The notes: generated by a model from the sequence alone, not told the origin. Positions 8,682-17,694 are shown, counted from the first letter of the stretch. The stretch: DNA of 64,000 nt from Ferrimonas balearica DSM 9799 (GCF_000148645.1 NC_014541.1:1116001-1180000), one strand, 5' to 3'. Numbers and translations: made by a program.

Positions 8682-9809
8682 ATGACTGCCCCCGTGCTTT
8701 TCTCCACCCGAACGGCCGCCAATGGCCGCCAGATTGGGGTGGCGACTCTGAACAGCGAAAAGTCGCTGAATGCCCTCTCTCTGGAGATGGTGGATGCGCT
8801 TCATGCCCAGCTTCTGTCCTGGCAGGCGGATGACAATGTGGTGTGCGTGTGGCTGCAGGGCGCTGGTGAAAAAGCGTTTTGTGCCGGTGGCGACATTCGC
8901 GCCATGCACCAGGCCGCCGCGGACCATCCCGGCGAACAAACCCCGGAAGTGGAAGCCTTCTTTACCCGTGAATATCGGCTGGATTACCTGATCCACCGCT
9001 ATGGTAAGCCGATCGTGGTGTGGGGCAGTGGCATCGTGATGGGGGGCGGCCTTGGCCTGATGGCCGGAGCCAGCCACCGTCTGGTGACAGAAACCTCCCG
9101 CATCGCCATGCCGGAGATCACCATCGGTCTGTATCCGGACGTGGGCGGCACCTGGTTCCTCAACCGGATGCCGGGGCATTGTGGCCGCTTTTTGGGCCTG
9201 ACCGGCTACAGCATGAACGGCGCCGATGTGCGTTACGTTGGGCTGGCGGATCACCTGGTGGCCAGCGAGCGTCGCGACAGCCTGCAAGAAGCGCTGCTGA
9301 CTCTGGGTTGGCAGGCGGACGCCCGGGCCAACCATGACCTGCTCAGTGGCTATCTGCGCGGCATCGAAGAGCAGGACCTGCCCACCATGCCACACAGTAC
9401 GCTGCATGAAGCGCAGGCCCAGATCGATGAGCTGATGGCGGGCAGCAGCCTGGAGCTGATCGCTGAGCGTGTCGCTGCGCTGGAAACCGACCAGAAATGG
9501 CTGGCCCGGGCGCAGAAGAGCTTTCTGGCGGGCAGCCCGATCACCGCACACCTGGTTTGGCACCAGCTGACCTGCTGCGGTGAGTTGTCGCTGGAAACCG
9601 TGTTTCAGCGTGAGCTGATCTGGTCAGTGCGATGCGCTGAACTGGGGGATTTCGTGGAGGGCGTGCGCGCCCTGTTGATCGACAAGGATGGGCAACCGCG
9701 CTGGCGCTATCCCGACATCGCGTCGGTACCGGCTTCGCTGATGGCCCAAATGTTAACCAGCCCGTGGCAGGAACACCCGCTGGCTGATCTGAAGGAGACC
9801 GTCGTATGA
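8682..9809 (+). CDS. 3-hydroxyisobutyryl-CoA hydrolase
   Basis: A 375-residue crotonase-superfamily protein with the longer C terminus of the HIBCH type. Motifs include GEKAFCAGGDIRAMH, GIVMGGGLGLMAGASHRL and MPEITIGLYPDVGGTWFLNR. It hydrolyses 3-hydroxyisobutyryl-CoA to free 3-hydroxyisobutyrate, so the next enzyme acts on a free acid. ATG 8682 is preferred to ATG 8673 because AAGAGG at 8667-8672 is well spaced only for 8682. The gene ends in an ATGA overlap with mmsB, suggesting translational coupling. Confidence 0.9.
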   Translation: MTAPVLFSTRTAANGRQIGVATLNSEKSLNALSLEMVDALHAQLLSWQADDNVVCVWLQGAGEKAFCAGGDIRAMHQAAADHPGEQTPEVEAFFTREYRLDYLIHRYGKPIVVWGSGIVMGGGLGLMAGASHRLVTETSRIAMPEITIGLYPDVGGTWFLNRMPGHCGRFLGLTGYSMNGADVRYVGLADHLVASERRDSLQEALLTLGWQADARANHDLLSGYLRGIEEQDLPTMPHSTLHEAQAQIDELMAGSSLELIAERVAALETDQKWLARAQKSFLAGSPITAHLVWHQLTCCGELSLETVFQRELIWSVRCAELGDFVEGVRALLIDKDGQPRWRYPDIASVPASLMAQMLTSPWQEHPLADLKETVV

Positions 9810-10696
9810 GCACCATCGCATTTATTGGACTGGGCAACATGGGTGGGCCGATGGCCCGCAACCTGGTCAAAGCGTGCCGCACCGTACGGGTGTTTGACCT
9901 CAACGAACAGGCGGTGCAGTCGCTGGCCGAGGCCGGTGCCTTCGCCTGCAACAGCGTCTGTGGTGCGGTGGCGGGCGCCGATGTGGTGATCACCATGCTG
10001 CCTGCGGGCAAGCACGTTCGCGCGCTGTACCTCGGCGGGGAAGGGATCATCCAGACGGTGGCCAGTGACACCCTGCTGATCGACTGCTCCACCATCGACG
10101 CCGGCAGTGCGGTTGCGGTGGCTGAAGCCGCGGCCGAGCGTGGCCTTGAGTTTGTTGATGCCCCGGTATCCGGCGGCACCGCAGGCGCGGCCGCGGGCAC
10201 CCTGACCTTTATCTGTGGTGGCAGCAACGCGGGCTTTGATGCTGCCCGTCCGGTGTTGGAACTGATGGGGGCCAACATCTTCCATGCTGGCGGCCATGGC
10301 GCCGGCCAGGTCGCCAAGATCTGCAACAACATGCTGTTGTCGGTGCTGATGGTCGGCACCAGTGAGGCACTGCAACTGGGTCGTCATCACGGGCTCGACC
10401 CCAAGGTGTTGTCCGAGATCATGAAGGTCAGCTCCGGCGGCAACTGGACCCTGGAAAAGTACAACCCGTGCCCCGGCGTGATGGAAGCCGCACCAGCCAG
10501 CAACGGCTACCAGGGCGGCTTTATGGTCGACCTGATGGCCAAGGACCTGGGGCTGGCGATGGAAACCGCTGGCCAGAGTGGCAGCGCCACCCCAATGGGC
10601 GCGTTGGCAGCCAGTCTGTACCGCATGCACGCCGCAGCAGGCAACGGCGGCCGGGATTTCTCCAGCATCTTTGAACAGTTTGAAAAGGACGCCTGA
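9806..10696 (+). CDS. mmsB: 3-hydroxyisobutyrate dehydrogenase
   Basis: This 296-residue NAD-dependent beta-hydroxyacid dehydrogenase begins with the Rossmann motif FIGLGNMGGPMARNL. It carries the substrate-binding block VDAPVSGGTAGAAAGTLTF and the catalytic lysine (Lys171) in GAGQVAKICNN. It oxidises 3-hydroxyisobutyrate to methylmalonate semialdehyde, the substrate of the mmsA product two steps on. The start overlaps the hydrolase stop by 4 bases. Confidence 0.95.
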   Translation: MSTIAFIGLGNMGGPMARNLVKACRTVRVFDLNEQAVQSLAEAGAFACNSVCGAVAGADVVITMLPAGKHVRALYLGGEGIIQTVASDTLLIDCSTIDAGSAVAVAEAAAERGLEFVDAPVSGGTAGAAAGTLTFICGGSNAGFDAARPVLELMGANIFHAGGHGAGQVAKICNNMLLSVLMVGTSEALQLGRHHGLDPKVLSEIMKVSSGGNWTLEKYNPCPGVMEAAPASNGYQGGFMVDLMAKDLGLAMETAGQSGSATPMGALAASLYRMHAAAGNGGRDFSSIFEQFEKDA

Positions 10697-10715
10697 GTCC
10701 GGATAAGGAAAGGAT

Positions 10716-11477
10716 ATGGATCTCAATAACAAGATCGTTGCCATTACGGGCGGGGCGCGTGGCCTCGGTCTGGCCATGGCACAGCGACTGGGACGTCAGG
10801 GTGCCCGACTGGCCCTGCTCGACATCAATGGTGACCAGCTGGAAAGCGCCGTTGCGACTCTGGCCGCTGAGGGCATTGAAGCACGCTGCTACACCCTGGA
10901 CATCACCAATGAAGCTCAGGTAGAGGGCGCTTTCGATGCCATTCGTCGGGATTTTGGCGCGCTGAACGTGCTGGTTAACAACGCCGGTCTGCTGCGGGAC
11001 GGTCTGCTGATTAAGGCCAAAGAGGGCAAGGTCAGCGACAAGATGTCCCTCAGCCAGTTCCAGTCCGTGATTGACGTGAACCTGACCGGCACCTTTCTGT
11101 GTGGGCGGGAAGCCGCCGCTTTGATGATTGAGTCCGGCAGTGAGGGCGTGATCATCAACATCTCCTCGCTGGCCCGCTCCGGCAATATGGGTCAGACCAA
11201 CTACTCTGCCTCCAAGGCGGGTGTGGTGGCAATGACCGTCTCCTGGGCTAAGGAGCTTGCCCGCTTTGGCATCCGTACCGGGGCGGTGGCGCCCGGGGTG
11301 ATCGCCACGGACATGACCGCCGCGATGAAACCAGAGGCCTTGGAGCGCCTGGAGAAGATGGTCCCGGTGGGGCGTCTGGGGCAGCCCGATGAGGTGGCCC
11401 ATGCCGTCGAGTTTATTCTGGCCAACGATTACTTCAGTGGCCGGGTGGTTGAAGTGGATGGCGGCATCCGTTTGTAG
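10716..11477 (+). CDS. Short-chain dehydrogenase/reductase (FabG-like)
   Basis: A 253-residue classical SDR. It has the cofactor motif TGGARGLG (residues 10-17), NNAG, a conserved serine in NISSLA, the catalytic pair Tyr163/Lys167 in YSASK, and a C-terminal GRVVEVDGG. It is the last gene of the valine operon, 19 bases after mmsB, and a rho-independent terminator follows. It probably oxidises or reduces a 3-hydroxyacyl-CoA intermediate (for example 2-methyl-3-hydroxybutyryl-CoA from isoleucine), but this is inferred from context alone. Confidence 0.85.
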   Translation: MDLNNKIVAITGGARGLGLAMAQRLGRQGARLALLDINGDQLESAVATLAAEGIEARCYTLDITNEAQVEGAFDAIRRDFGALNVLVNNAGLLRDGLLIKAKEGKVSDKMSLSQFQSVIDVNLTGTFLCGREAAALMIESGSEGVIINISSLARSGNMGQTNYSASKAGVVAMTVSWAKELARFGIRTGAVAPGVIATDMTAAMKPEALERLEKMVPVGRLGQPDEVAHAVEFILANDYFSGRVVEVDGGIRL

Positions 11478-11497
11478 AAGGTGTCGCGCATGTTAAA

Positions 11498-11523
11498 GCC
11501 AGTGCATTTGCACTGGCTTTTTT
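11498..11523 (+). terminator. Rho-independent terminator of the valine operon
   Basis: GCCAGTGCA (11498-11506) pairs with TGCACTGGC (11509-11517), followed directly by six T. It separates the catabolic operon from the flagellin genes. Confidence 0.92.
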
Positions 11524-11598
11524 GTGTCAAATTGGTTGCTTCTGGATCAAATAAAATGCTTTTAGATCAGCGCATTGTTAAAAAGATCAAAAAAGCGT

Positions 11599-11625
11599 TA
11601 AAGCAAAGTTCGGCTGGGGCGATAA
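11599..11625 (+). promoter_or_regulatory. Sigma28 (FliA) promoter of flagellin 1
   Basis: TAAAGCAA (11599-11606), an 11-base spacer and GGCGATAA (11618-11625) match the FliA consensus TAAAGTTT-N11-GCCGATAA closely. It lies about 70 bases before the flagellin ATG. fliA itself is at 39453-40166. Confidence 0.9.
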
Positions 11626-11697
11626 ACAGGTTGAGTGTTTGATATGGCCGGCACCGAACGAGGGAAGGCCGAACAAAGAGAAAGAGGACCTTAAGTT

Positions 11698-13098
11698 ATG
11701 GCCATCACCGTAAATACCAACGTCACTTCCATGACGGCTCAACGTAACCTGAACACCTCCAATGCCAACCTGCAGCAGTCTATGGAGCGACTCTCTTCAG
11801 GTCTGCGTATTAACTCCGCCAAGGACGATGCGGCCGGCCTGCAGATCTCCAACCGTCTGACCTCTCAGGTTCGTGGTTTGGATGTGGCCATGCGTAACGC
11901 CAACGATGGCATCTCCATCGCCCAGACCGCAGAAGGCGCGATGCAGGAATCCACCAACATCCTGCAGCGTATGCGTGACCTCTCCCTGCAGTCCGCCAAC
12001 GGCTCCAACTCCGCCGAAGACCGCACTGCGATGCAGAAAGAGATCTCTGCGCTGCAGACCGAGCTGACCCGCATCGCCGAAACCACCGCGTTTGGTGGCC
12101 AGCAGTTGCTGGATGGCAGCTTCGGCAGTCAGAGCTTCCAGGTGGGCTCCAACGCCAACGAAACCATCGGCGTTAGCTTGTCCAACGTTTCTGCCGGCTC
12201 CCTCGGTTACCAGCAAATCGACAGTGCGGGCAGTGCCGCCGGTGCCGCCATCGCCAACAACGGCAATGGTTCCTTTGGCCTGGGTGCCACCGCTGGTGAC
12301 ATCACCGTAGCGGGCCGCGATGGCAAGGTGGATATCACTCTGGCGGCAACCACCACTTCTCAGGACATTGCGGATGCGGTCAATAACGCCGACATTGGTA
12401 TCGAAGCGAAAACCGAAGTAACCGCCACCATCAGTGGTCTGGCCGCCGGTGACCAGGGCTCTCTTGAAGTGGGTGACAAAACCTACGACCTGTCCGAATT
12501 TGCAATGAACAAAGAGGGTCTGGTTGATAAGCTCAATGAGGATGGCTTCAAAGCGGAGCTGACCGACAGCGGTGACATCAGCCTGACTGCCGAAAATGTC
12601 GCGGGTGTGGCGATTACCGGTGGTGCTTCTACCAACACGGTAACCCTGAACGGTAACGCGGCGGACGACAGCAACAACCCCGCAGTCACTTCCAAGATCG
12701 TACTGACCTCCGAGAACAGCTTCGGTGTCGCCGACGACAACACCGCTGACATCTCTGAAGTGTTCGGTGTGACCGGTTCCAGCATCAACAGCGTTGACGC
12801 CATCGACATCACCAGCGCGGAAGGTGCTCAGGACGCCATCTCTGTGATTGATGCGGCCATTGCTGGCATCGATTCCCAGCGTGCTGACCTGGGTGCGGTA
12901 CAGAACCGTCTGGGCCACACCATCAACAACCTGGGTAACATCCAGACCAACGTGGCCGACGCCCGCAGCCGTATCCAGGATGTGGACTTCGCCAAAGAGA
13001 CCGCTGAGATGACCAAGCAGCAGGTTCTGCAGCAGTCCGGTTCTGCCATGCTGGCGCAGGCCAACCAGATCCCGCAGCTGGCCCTGTCCCTGCTGTAA
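11698..13098 (+). CDS. fliC: Flagellin 1
   Basis: This 466-residue flagellin has the conserved N-terminal D0/D1 helices ([36 protein letters not shown]) and the conserved C-terminal D0/D1 ([19 protein letters not shown], ending PQLALSLL). The variable centre, about residues 165-370, differs from flagellin 2, while both ends are nearly identical. It is secreted by the flagellar export apparatus and polymerises into the filament; FliS is the expected chaperone. An AGAGG ribosome site precedes ATG 11698. It has its own sigma28 promoter and terminators, so it is monocistronic. Confidence 0.97.
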   Translation: MAITVNTNVTSMTAQRNLNTSNANLQQSMERLSSGLRINSAKDDAAGLQISNRLTSQVRGLDVAMRNANDGISIAQTAEGAMQESTNILQRMRDLSLQSANGSNSAEDRTAMQKEISALQTELTRIAETTAFGGQQLLDGSFGSQSFQVGSNANETIGVSLSNVSAGSLGYQQIDSAGSAAGAAIANNGNGSFGLGATAGDITVAGRDGKVDITLAATTTSQDIADAVNNADIGIEAKTEVTATISGLAAGDQGSLEVGDKTYDLSEFAMNKEGLVDKLNEDGFKAELTDSGDISLTAENVAGVAITGGASTNTVTLNGNAADDSNNPAVTSKIVLTSENSFGVADDNTADISEVFGVTGSSINSVDAIDITSAEGAQDAISVIDAAIAGIDSQRADLGAVQNRLGHTINNLGNIQTNVADARSRIQDVDFAKETAEMTKQQVLQQSGSAMLAQANQIPQLALSLL

Positions 13099-13138
13099 AC
13101 GGATTGGGGGCGCGGCCCCCTCTCTCCTCAGACAGAGC

Positions 13139-13156
13139 GCACCGCTTTCCCTTACA
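13139..13156. repeat. Inverted repeat, left copy (flagellin 1 3' region)
   Basis: GCACCGCTTTCCCTTACA at 13139-13156 is the exact reverse complement of 13370-13387. It lies after the flagellin 1 stop and before its terminator, so it would be in the 3' untranslated part of that mRNA. Confidence 0.9.
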
Positions 13157-13204
13157 GCTGGCCGTGTGAACTGGGTGAGATGTCGACTTCGGTCGATGCC
13201 AAAA

Positions 13205-13231
13205 ACGGAAGGCGATTGCCTTCCGTTTTTC
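13205..13231 (+). terminator. Rho-independent terminator of flagellin 1
   Basis: ACGGAAGGC (13205-13213) pairs with GCCTTCCGT (13218-13226) around a 4-base loop, flanked by A4 on the left and a T-run on the right, so it could work in both directions. Confidence 0.9.
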
Positions 13232-13337
13232 TGTTGCGTGTTGGTAAAAGTGGTGACGTTGAATATGGTTTGGTTTTTATGGGGTTTGCGGTCTGTTAAG
13301 TGGTGGTAAAAGTGGCGGTTTTTTAAGGTTTTTTCCT

Positions 13338-13363
13338 TAAGGGGGGATACCTCGGGCCGAAAC
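13338..13363 (+). promoter_or_regulatory. Candidate sigma28 promoter of flagellin 2
   Basis: TAAGGGGG (13338-13345), a 10-base spacer and GCCGAAAC (13356-13363) resemble a FliA promoter with a spacer one base short and an imperfect -10. The surrounding bases GGGCCGAAACAG align with GGGCGATAAACAG of the flagellin 1 promoter with one gap. It should be weaker than the flagellin 1 promoter, and transcription would begin near 13370. Confidence 0.5.
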
Positions 13364-13369
13364 AGCGTG

Positions 13370-13387
13370 TGTAAGGGAAAGCGGTGC
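13370..13387. repeat. Inverted repeat, right copy (flagellin 2 leader)
   Basis: TGTAAGGGAAAGCGGTGC at 13370-13387 is the reverse complement of 13139-13156. It would form the first bases of the flagellin 2 mRNA if the promoter call is right. Its end overlaps a small hairpin GTGCT-GCAA-AGCAC at 13384-13397. Confidence 0.9.
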
Positions 13388-13446
13388 TGCAAAGCACTGA
13401 TAGTCGATGAGTTACATCGTTGAATCTGTACTGAGGAAGACCGCCC

Positions 13447-14877
13447 ATGGCAATCACAGTAAACACTAACGTCACTTCCATGACGGCACAGCGCAACCTG
13501 AACGGTGCCAGTGCCAGCATGCAAACCTCCATGGAGCGCCTCTCCTCCGGTTTGCGCATCAACTCCGCCAAAGACGACGCAGCTGGCCTGCAGATCTCCA
13601 ACCGTCTGACCTCTCAGGTTCGTGGTCTGGACGTGGCGATGCGCAACGCCAACGATGGTATCTCCATCGCTCAAACCGCTGAAGGTGCCATGCAGGAGTC
13701 CACCAACATTCTGCAGCGTATGCGTGACCTGTCCCTGCAGTCCGCTAACGGCTCCAACTCCGGCGAAGACCGCACCGCAATGCAGAAAGAGATCTCTGCC
13801 CTGCAAACCGAGCTGAACCGTATCGCAGAAACCACCTCTTTCGGTGGCCAGACTCTGCTGGACGGCTCCTACGGCAGCCAGAGCTTCCAGGTGGGTTCCA
13901 ACTCCAATGAAACCATCAACATCGCCCTGCGCAGCACCGATTCCGGCTCCATCGGTTCCAGCCAGATTGGTCAAACTGTTGGTACCGTAGCCGGTGTAAT
14001 CGGTGCAGATACCGTAGCTTATACCGCTGGTGACTTTACTATTACCAACGCCGTGAGCGGCAAAGCGGAAACCATCACCACCACCGTTGACGATGATGCG
14101 TCCACCCTGGCCAAGAAAATCAATGACGTCAGTGGTTCTACCGGCGTAACTGCCACCGCGTCCAACACCATTGAATTGAGTGATATCGACTTCGACAGCG
14201 GTTCTCTGGATTGGGAGATCGGCGGTGCCACCATCACCGGTGCACAGTCTGAACAGGACATGATCGACCAGATCAACTCCCAGTCCTCCACCACCGGCGT
14301 GTCCGCCGCCATGGTTGAGGGTAAGGTGCGCATCACCCAGGAGTCCGGCGCTGACATGGCATTTGATGCTGCCGTAGCTGGCGGTGGTGGTAGCAATACT
14401 CCTGTTATCAAAATGCAGTCAGTTGTTGGGGATACTCTGGGTGCCGAATTCACTGCCGCAGACGGCAGCAATGCCAACGGCGTTCTGAGCTTCAGCTCCA
14501 ACTCCGCCTTTACCATCGGTGGAACTAATGCAGGGCAACTGACTTCCGGTACTCAGTCCACTCTGAGCACCGTAGCGTCCATCGATATCTCCTCTGCCGA
14601 CGGCGCCCAATCCGCCATCGACATCATCGACGGCGCGATCTCCATGATCGACAACCAGCGCGCTGACCTGGGTGCGGTACAGAACCGTCTGAGCCACACC
14701 ATCAACAACCTGGGCAACATCCAGACCAACGTGGCCGACGCCCGCAGCCGTATTCAGGATGTGGACTTCGCCAAGGAGACCGCCGAGATGACCAAGCAGC
14801 AGGTGCTGCAGCAGTCCGGCTCCGCCATGCTGGCCCAGGCCAACCAGATCCCGCAGCTGGCTCTGTCCCTGCTCTAA
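13447..14877 (+). CDS. fliC: Flagellin 2
   Basis: A 476-residue flagellin, nearly identical to flagellin 1 over the first ~155 and last ~100 residues but with an unrelated central region (about residues 160-375) rich in Gly, Ser, Thr and Asp. It carries a block ([18 protein letters not shown]) that resembles the flagellin hypervariable insert motif. A GAGGAAGA ribosome site precedes ATG 13447. Its stop codon TAA doubles as part of the -35 element of the flaG promoter. Tandem flagellins are common in Shewanella and Vibrio, where the copies differ in abundance or position along the filament. Confidence 0.97.
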   Translation: MAITVNTNVTSMTAQRNLNGASASMQTSMERLSSGLRINSAKDDAAGLQISNRLTSQVRGLDVAMRNANDGISIAQTAEGAMQESTNILQRMRDLSLQSANGSNSGEDRTAMQKEISALQTELNRIAETTSFGGQTLLDGSYGSQSFQVGSNSNETINIALRSTDSGSIGSSQIGQTVGTVAGVIGADTVAYTAGDFTITNAVSGKAETITTTVDDDASTLAKKINDVSGSTGVTATASNTIELSDIDFDSGSLDWEIGGATITGAQSEQDMIDQINSQSSTTGVSAAMVEGKVRITQESGADMAFDAAVAGGGGSNTPVIKMQSVVGDTLGAEFTAADGSNANGVLSFSSNSAFTIGGTNAGQLTSGTQSTLSTVASIDISSADGAQSAIDIIDGAISMIDNQRADLGAVQNRLSHTINNLGNIQTNVADARSRIQDVDFAKETAEMTKQQVLQQSGSAMLAQANQIPQLALSLL

Positions 14878-14901
14878 AGGATCGCGATTGACGGCCGATA
14901 A
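14875..14901 (+). promoter_or_regulatory. Consensus sigma28 promoter of flaG
   Basis: TAAAGGAT (14875-14882), an 11-base spacer and GCCGATAA (14894-14901) form an essentially perfect FliA promoter. The first three bases are the stop codon of flagellin 2. Transcription would begin near 14908, inside the left arm of the following terminator. Confidence 0.9.
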
Positions 14902-14903
14902 CA

Positions 14904-14933
14904 ACGGTAGGGGCTTGCCCCTGCCGTTTTTTT
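14904..14933 (+). terminator. Rho-independent terminator of flagellin 2
   Basis: ACGGTAGGGGC (14904-14914) pairs with GCCCCTGCCGT (14917-14927), with one G-T wobble, followed by a run of T. It is directly downstream of the flaG promoter, so it should stop flagellin read-through. Confidence 0.9.
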
Positions 14934-15002
14934 ATACCCAAAAGAGACGGGTAGCGACGGCCGGAATGGGACGTTCGGCACATCACAAGGAGTCCATAAA
15001 AG

Positions 15003-15404
15003 ATGAATGGCATCGATTCGCTGGGTCTTTCTGGTACGGATCCTGCTTTTAAAACCACAACGGCGGCATCCGGCACAGCAAACGCGGACATCAGCAGTGT
15101 CGCTCAGCCGGTCTCTGCGGCGCTACCCGGCGCCGTCAGCGCGACGGCCCAAAGCACCTCAGCGGCGGACGCCGGTATGGACAGAGACCAGCTCAGCCGC
15201 ATCGCCGAAGAGCTGGAGCACTTTATTGGTGGCAACCAGCGCGGTCTCTCTTTCCATGTGGATGAGGACACCGGTCGCGACGTGGTGGTGGTCAAAGACA
15301 TCGCCACCGATGAAGTGATCCGGCAAATTCCTGCCGAAGAGGTGCTGGAACTTGCCGCCCGTTTGTCGGATCTCACCGGCATGTTGGTTGAAACCGAGGC
15401 CTGA
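15003..15404 (+). CDS. flaG: Flagellar protein FlaG
   Basis: A 133-residue protein with a Ser/Ala/Thr-rich N-terminal half and the conserved FlaG C-terminal domain (about residues 60-130). That domain includes LSFHVDEDTGRDVVVVKD and EVIRQIPAEEVLELAARL. In Vibrio and Pseudomonas FlaG influences filament length; its biochemical role is unclear. AAGGAG lies upstream of ATG 15003. It is first in a flaG-fliD-fliT-fliS unit driven by the sigma28 promoter at 14875. Confidence 0.92.
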   Translation: MNGIDSLGLSGTDPAFKTTTAASGTANADISSVAQPVSAALPGAVSATAQSTSAADAGMDRDQLSRIAEELEHFIGGNQRGLSFHVDEDTGRDVVVVKDIATDEVIRQIPAEEVLELAARLSDLTGMLVETEA

Positions 15405-15439
15405 GCGGGCCAGAGGCGTATGCGCCTAAGGATGTTGTT

Positions 15440-16822
15440 ATGGGCTTAACGGCCGCAGGTATTGGTTCCGGACTGGACATCAACGGCATTGTGTCGGCGT
15501 TGGTGGATGCCAGTTTTGTGCCGCGCCAGGTGACGCTGGATCAGCGGGAGGCGGCGGTACAGACTGAGGTGTCGGCTATCGGCACCCTCAAATCCGCCAT
15601 GAGTGAATTCCAGGACAAGCTGGAGTCGCTGCAGAAGCTCGACACCTTTGACAAGCGCAAAGCCACCACCAACATCAGTGATTACCTGACCGCCAGCGCA
15701 GAGTCTGACGCGACTCCGGGCACCTACAACGTGGTGGTCAAGTCGCTGGCGGAGAGCCACAAGATCGGTTCAGCGGCCGTCGCCGATGCGGATTCGCCGG
15801 TGGGGGAGGGGCAGTTAACCCTCACTGCGGGCGTGGACGACGAGGGCAACCCCACCTCGATGACCCTCAATGTTGAGGCGGACGACACCCTCGCCGACAT
15901 CGCCGCCAAGATCAACAGCGCCGAAGACAATCCGGGCATCACCGCCACCATCATTACCGGTGACAACGGGCCGCGACTGGTGATGACCTCGGACAAAACC
16001 GGTACCGATCATCAGATCACCGTGACCGCCACTGACACCAACGGCACCGGCCTGACCGACACCTTCGGCGCGATGGAAGAGCTGGTGGCGGCAGAAAACG
16101 CCAGCCTGACCATTGATGGCATGGACGTTACCTCCCAGAGCAACAGCGTTAAAGACGCCATTCAGGGGGTGACGCTGAACCTGAAAGATGCGGATCTCAG
16201 CAAGACCACCAAGGTCACCATTGCCAAAGACACCGGCAGCGCTAAGACCGTTATCAAAGAGTTCGTTGACGCCTATAACGGACTGCAGGAGCAGATCGAC
16301 AGCCTCAGTGCCTACGATGCGGAGACCGAAACCGCCGGGCCGCTGCAGGGCGACAGCCTGCCCCGTTCCATCACCAGCCAGCTGCGCAATGTGATGAGCA
16401 GCGCCTATGACCTCGGTAACGGTGAAACCGGCTCACTGGCCCAGTTTGGCCTCAGCTTTGACCGTTACGGTAAGCTCAATATCGATGACGATCAGCTGAA
16501 CGACGCCCTGAAGGACGATGCGGCCAGCATTGCCCAGCTGTTTGCCGCCGAGGACACCGGTCTGGCTTACCGGCTGGACAGCACCGTTGACGTCTACACC
16601 CAGACCGGCGGACTGCTCTCCAGCCGGGATGACACTCTGAAAAGCCAGCTCGACCGCATCGAGTCAGACCGGGATCAGCTGAACCGCCAGATGGCCGCCT
16701 ACGAGGCCCGCCTGTTTAAGCAGTTCAACGCGATGGATTCGGTGGTGTATCAACTGAATGCCCAGGCGGCGATGTTGACTGAGCGCCTCTCCAGCCTGCC
16801 GGGTCTGGTAAGAAGTAGCTGA
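15440..16822 (+). CDS. fliD: Flagellar filament cap protein FliD
   Basis: This 460-residue protein has the FliD N-terminal domain (GIGSGLDINGIVSALVDASF, residues 7-26) and the C-terminal domain with SLAQFGLSFDRYGKLNIDDD and a coiled-coil end. It caps the filament tip and promotes flagellin polymerisation. A small hairpin AGGCG-TATG-CGCCT (15414-15427) sits just before the AAGGA ribosome site. Its TGA overlaps the next start by one base. Confidence 0.95.
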   Translation: MGLTAAGIGSGLDINGIVSALVDASFVPRQVTLDQREAAVQTEVSAIGTLKSAMSEFQDKLESLQKLDTFDKRKATTNISDYLTASAESDATPGTYNVVVKSLAESHKIGSAAVADADSPVGEGQLTLTAGVDDEGNPTSMTLNVEADDTLADIAAKINSAEDNPGITATIITGDNGPRLVMTSDKTGTDHQITVTATDTNGTGLTDTFGAMEELVAAENASLTIDGMDVTSQSNSVKDAIQGVTLNLKDADLSKTTKVTIAKDTGSAKTVIKEFVDAYNGLQEQIDSLSAYDAETETAGPLQGDSLPRSITSQLRNVMSSAYDLGNGETGSLAQFGLSFDRYGKLNIDDDQLNDALKDDAASIAQLFAAEDTGLAYRLDSTVDVYTQTGGLLSSRDDTLKSQLDRIESDRDQLNRQMAAYEARLFKQFNAMDSVVYQLNAQAAMLTERLSSLPGLVRSS

Positions 16823-17148
16823 TGGTCACTGAACAGACACTGACTGAACTGAATCAGCGCATCGAGTCGGCCCTTAAGGGGCTGGTGGATGCCGACGACG
16901 AGGCCCGGGAGCTGCTGCTGGCGCAGCTGCTCGACCAGCTGGAGTTGCGTCAGCAAACCCTGACGGCACTGCTGCAAACCCCGCTGGGCGAAGATGGCCA
17001 GTGGTTGCAGGCTCAGCTCAGCCAAACCCAACAACTGGCCAGCGAGGCCAATCAACACCTGTCTGCCCAGCGCATGCGGCTGGGCGGCTACCGCAAGGGC
17101 CGCAAACAGGTCCGAACTTATCAGCAAATTGAAGCAGGAAGAGGCTAA
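16822..17148 (+). CDS. fliT: FliT-like flagellar protein
   Basis: This 108-residue, largely helical, Gln/Leu-rich protein sits between fliD and fliS with one-base overlaps on both sides, the usual place of the FliD chaperone FliT. Sequence signatures of FliT are weak, so the name rests mainly on position and size. A basic C terminus (RKGRKQVRTYQQIEAGRG) is visible. Confidence 0.7.
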   Translation: MVTEQTLTELNQRIESALKGLVDADDEARELLLAQLLDQLELRQQTLTALLQTPLGEDGQWLQAQLSQTQQLASEANQHLSAQRMRLGGYRKGRKQVRTYQQIEAGRG

Positions 17149-17549
17149 TGCGAGGCTCACTGAAGGCATACAACAAGGTCAACATCAGCAGTCAGGCGGC
17201 GGAAGCCAGTCCGCACAAAGTGGTACAACTTTTATTGGGCGGCAGCATCGATAAGTTGCTGCAGGCCAAATTGGCCATTGAACAGAACGCCACCGCCAAG
17301 AAAGGCGAGCTGATTGGCCGCACGGTTGAGATCGTGGCGCATCTCCAGGCGGCACTGGACTTTGAGCAGGGTGGCGAGATCGCTCAGAACCTCTCCGCCA
17401 TGTACGACTACATGGTGCGACGTCTGGTGGATGCCAACCAAAACAACGACGTCGATGCGTTGATGGAAGTGATTGATCTGCTTCGCACCGTGAAGTCCGG
17501 CTGGGACGCCATCCCGGTTGAGCACCACCATCTTAAGAAACCCGCATAA
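17148..17549 (+). CDS. fliS: Flagellin export chaperone FliS
   Basis: A 133-residue protein with the FliS signature AYNKVNISSQAAEASPHKVV near the N terminus and helix-rich segments (LQAALDFEQGGEIAQNL, YDYMVRRLVDAN). It binds the flagellin C terminus in the cytosol and prevents early polymerisation. It is the last gene of the sigma28 unit and is followed by two terminator-like hairpins. Confidence 0.95.
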   Translation: MRGSLKAYNKVNISSQAAEASPHKVVQLLLGGSIDKLLQAKLAIEQNATAKKGELIGRTVEIVAHLQAALDFEQGGEIAQNLSAMYDYMVRRLVDANQNNDVDALMEVIDLLRTVKSGWDAIPVEHHHLKKPA

Positions 17550-17573
17550 TCATTGTGGAAACAGATGGTTAGA

Positions 17574-17593
17574 TGACCGGCAGAGGCCGGTCA
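17574..17593 (+). terminator. Terminator after fliS
   Basis: TGACCGGC (17574-17581), loop AGAG, GCCGGTCA (17586-17593), followed by TTTTG. It probably ends the flaG-fliDTS transcript. Confidence 0.85.
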
Positions 17594-17635
17594 TTTTGTT
17601 CTCTGATTTCAGGTTCGGTGGATCTTCGTCGCATT

Positions 17636-17657
17636 GGGCCTGAAAGGCCCCGTTTTT
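17636..17657 (+). terminator. Second terminator-like hairpin before flrA
   Basis: GGGCC (17636-17640), loop TGAAA, GGCCC (17646-17650), then CGTTTTT. This back-up terminator would insulate flrA from fliS read-through. Confidence 0.7.
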
Positions 17658-17694
17658 CCGTGGGTTGAAAAGTAATCGGCAGCGATCGAGTGGC

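Larger units (their letters stand above)
13099..13446. other. Inter-flagellin region with repeats, terminator and promoter
   Basis: These 348 bases hold a GC hairpin GGGGGC-GCG-GCCCCC at 13106-13120, the left copy of an 18-bp inverted repeat, the flagellin 1 terminator, an AT-rich stretch with several GTGG direct repeats (13245-13320), the candidate flagellin 2 promoter, and the right repeat copy. No coding sequence is evident. Confidence 0.7.

Noticed and set aside
13157-13369. Classical invertible flagellar switch (Hin-type)
   Set aside because: Only inverted repeats are present; no recombinase gene or enhancer-like site is in the window. Kept only as a secondary reading of the inverted-repeat finding.
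11797-13974. 725-codon minus-strand frame spanning both flagellin genes
   Set aside because: It runs antisense to two certain flagellin genes, crosses their terminator and promoter, and its repeated halves only mirror the repeated flagellin ends.
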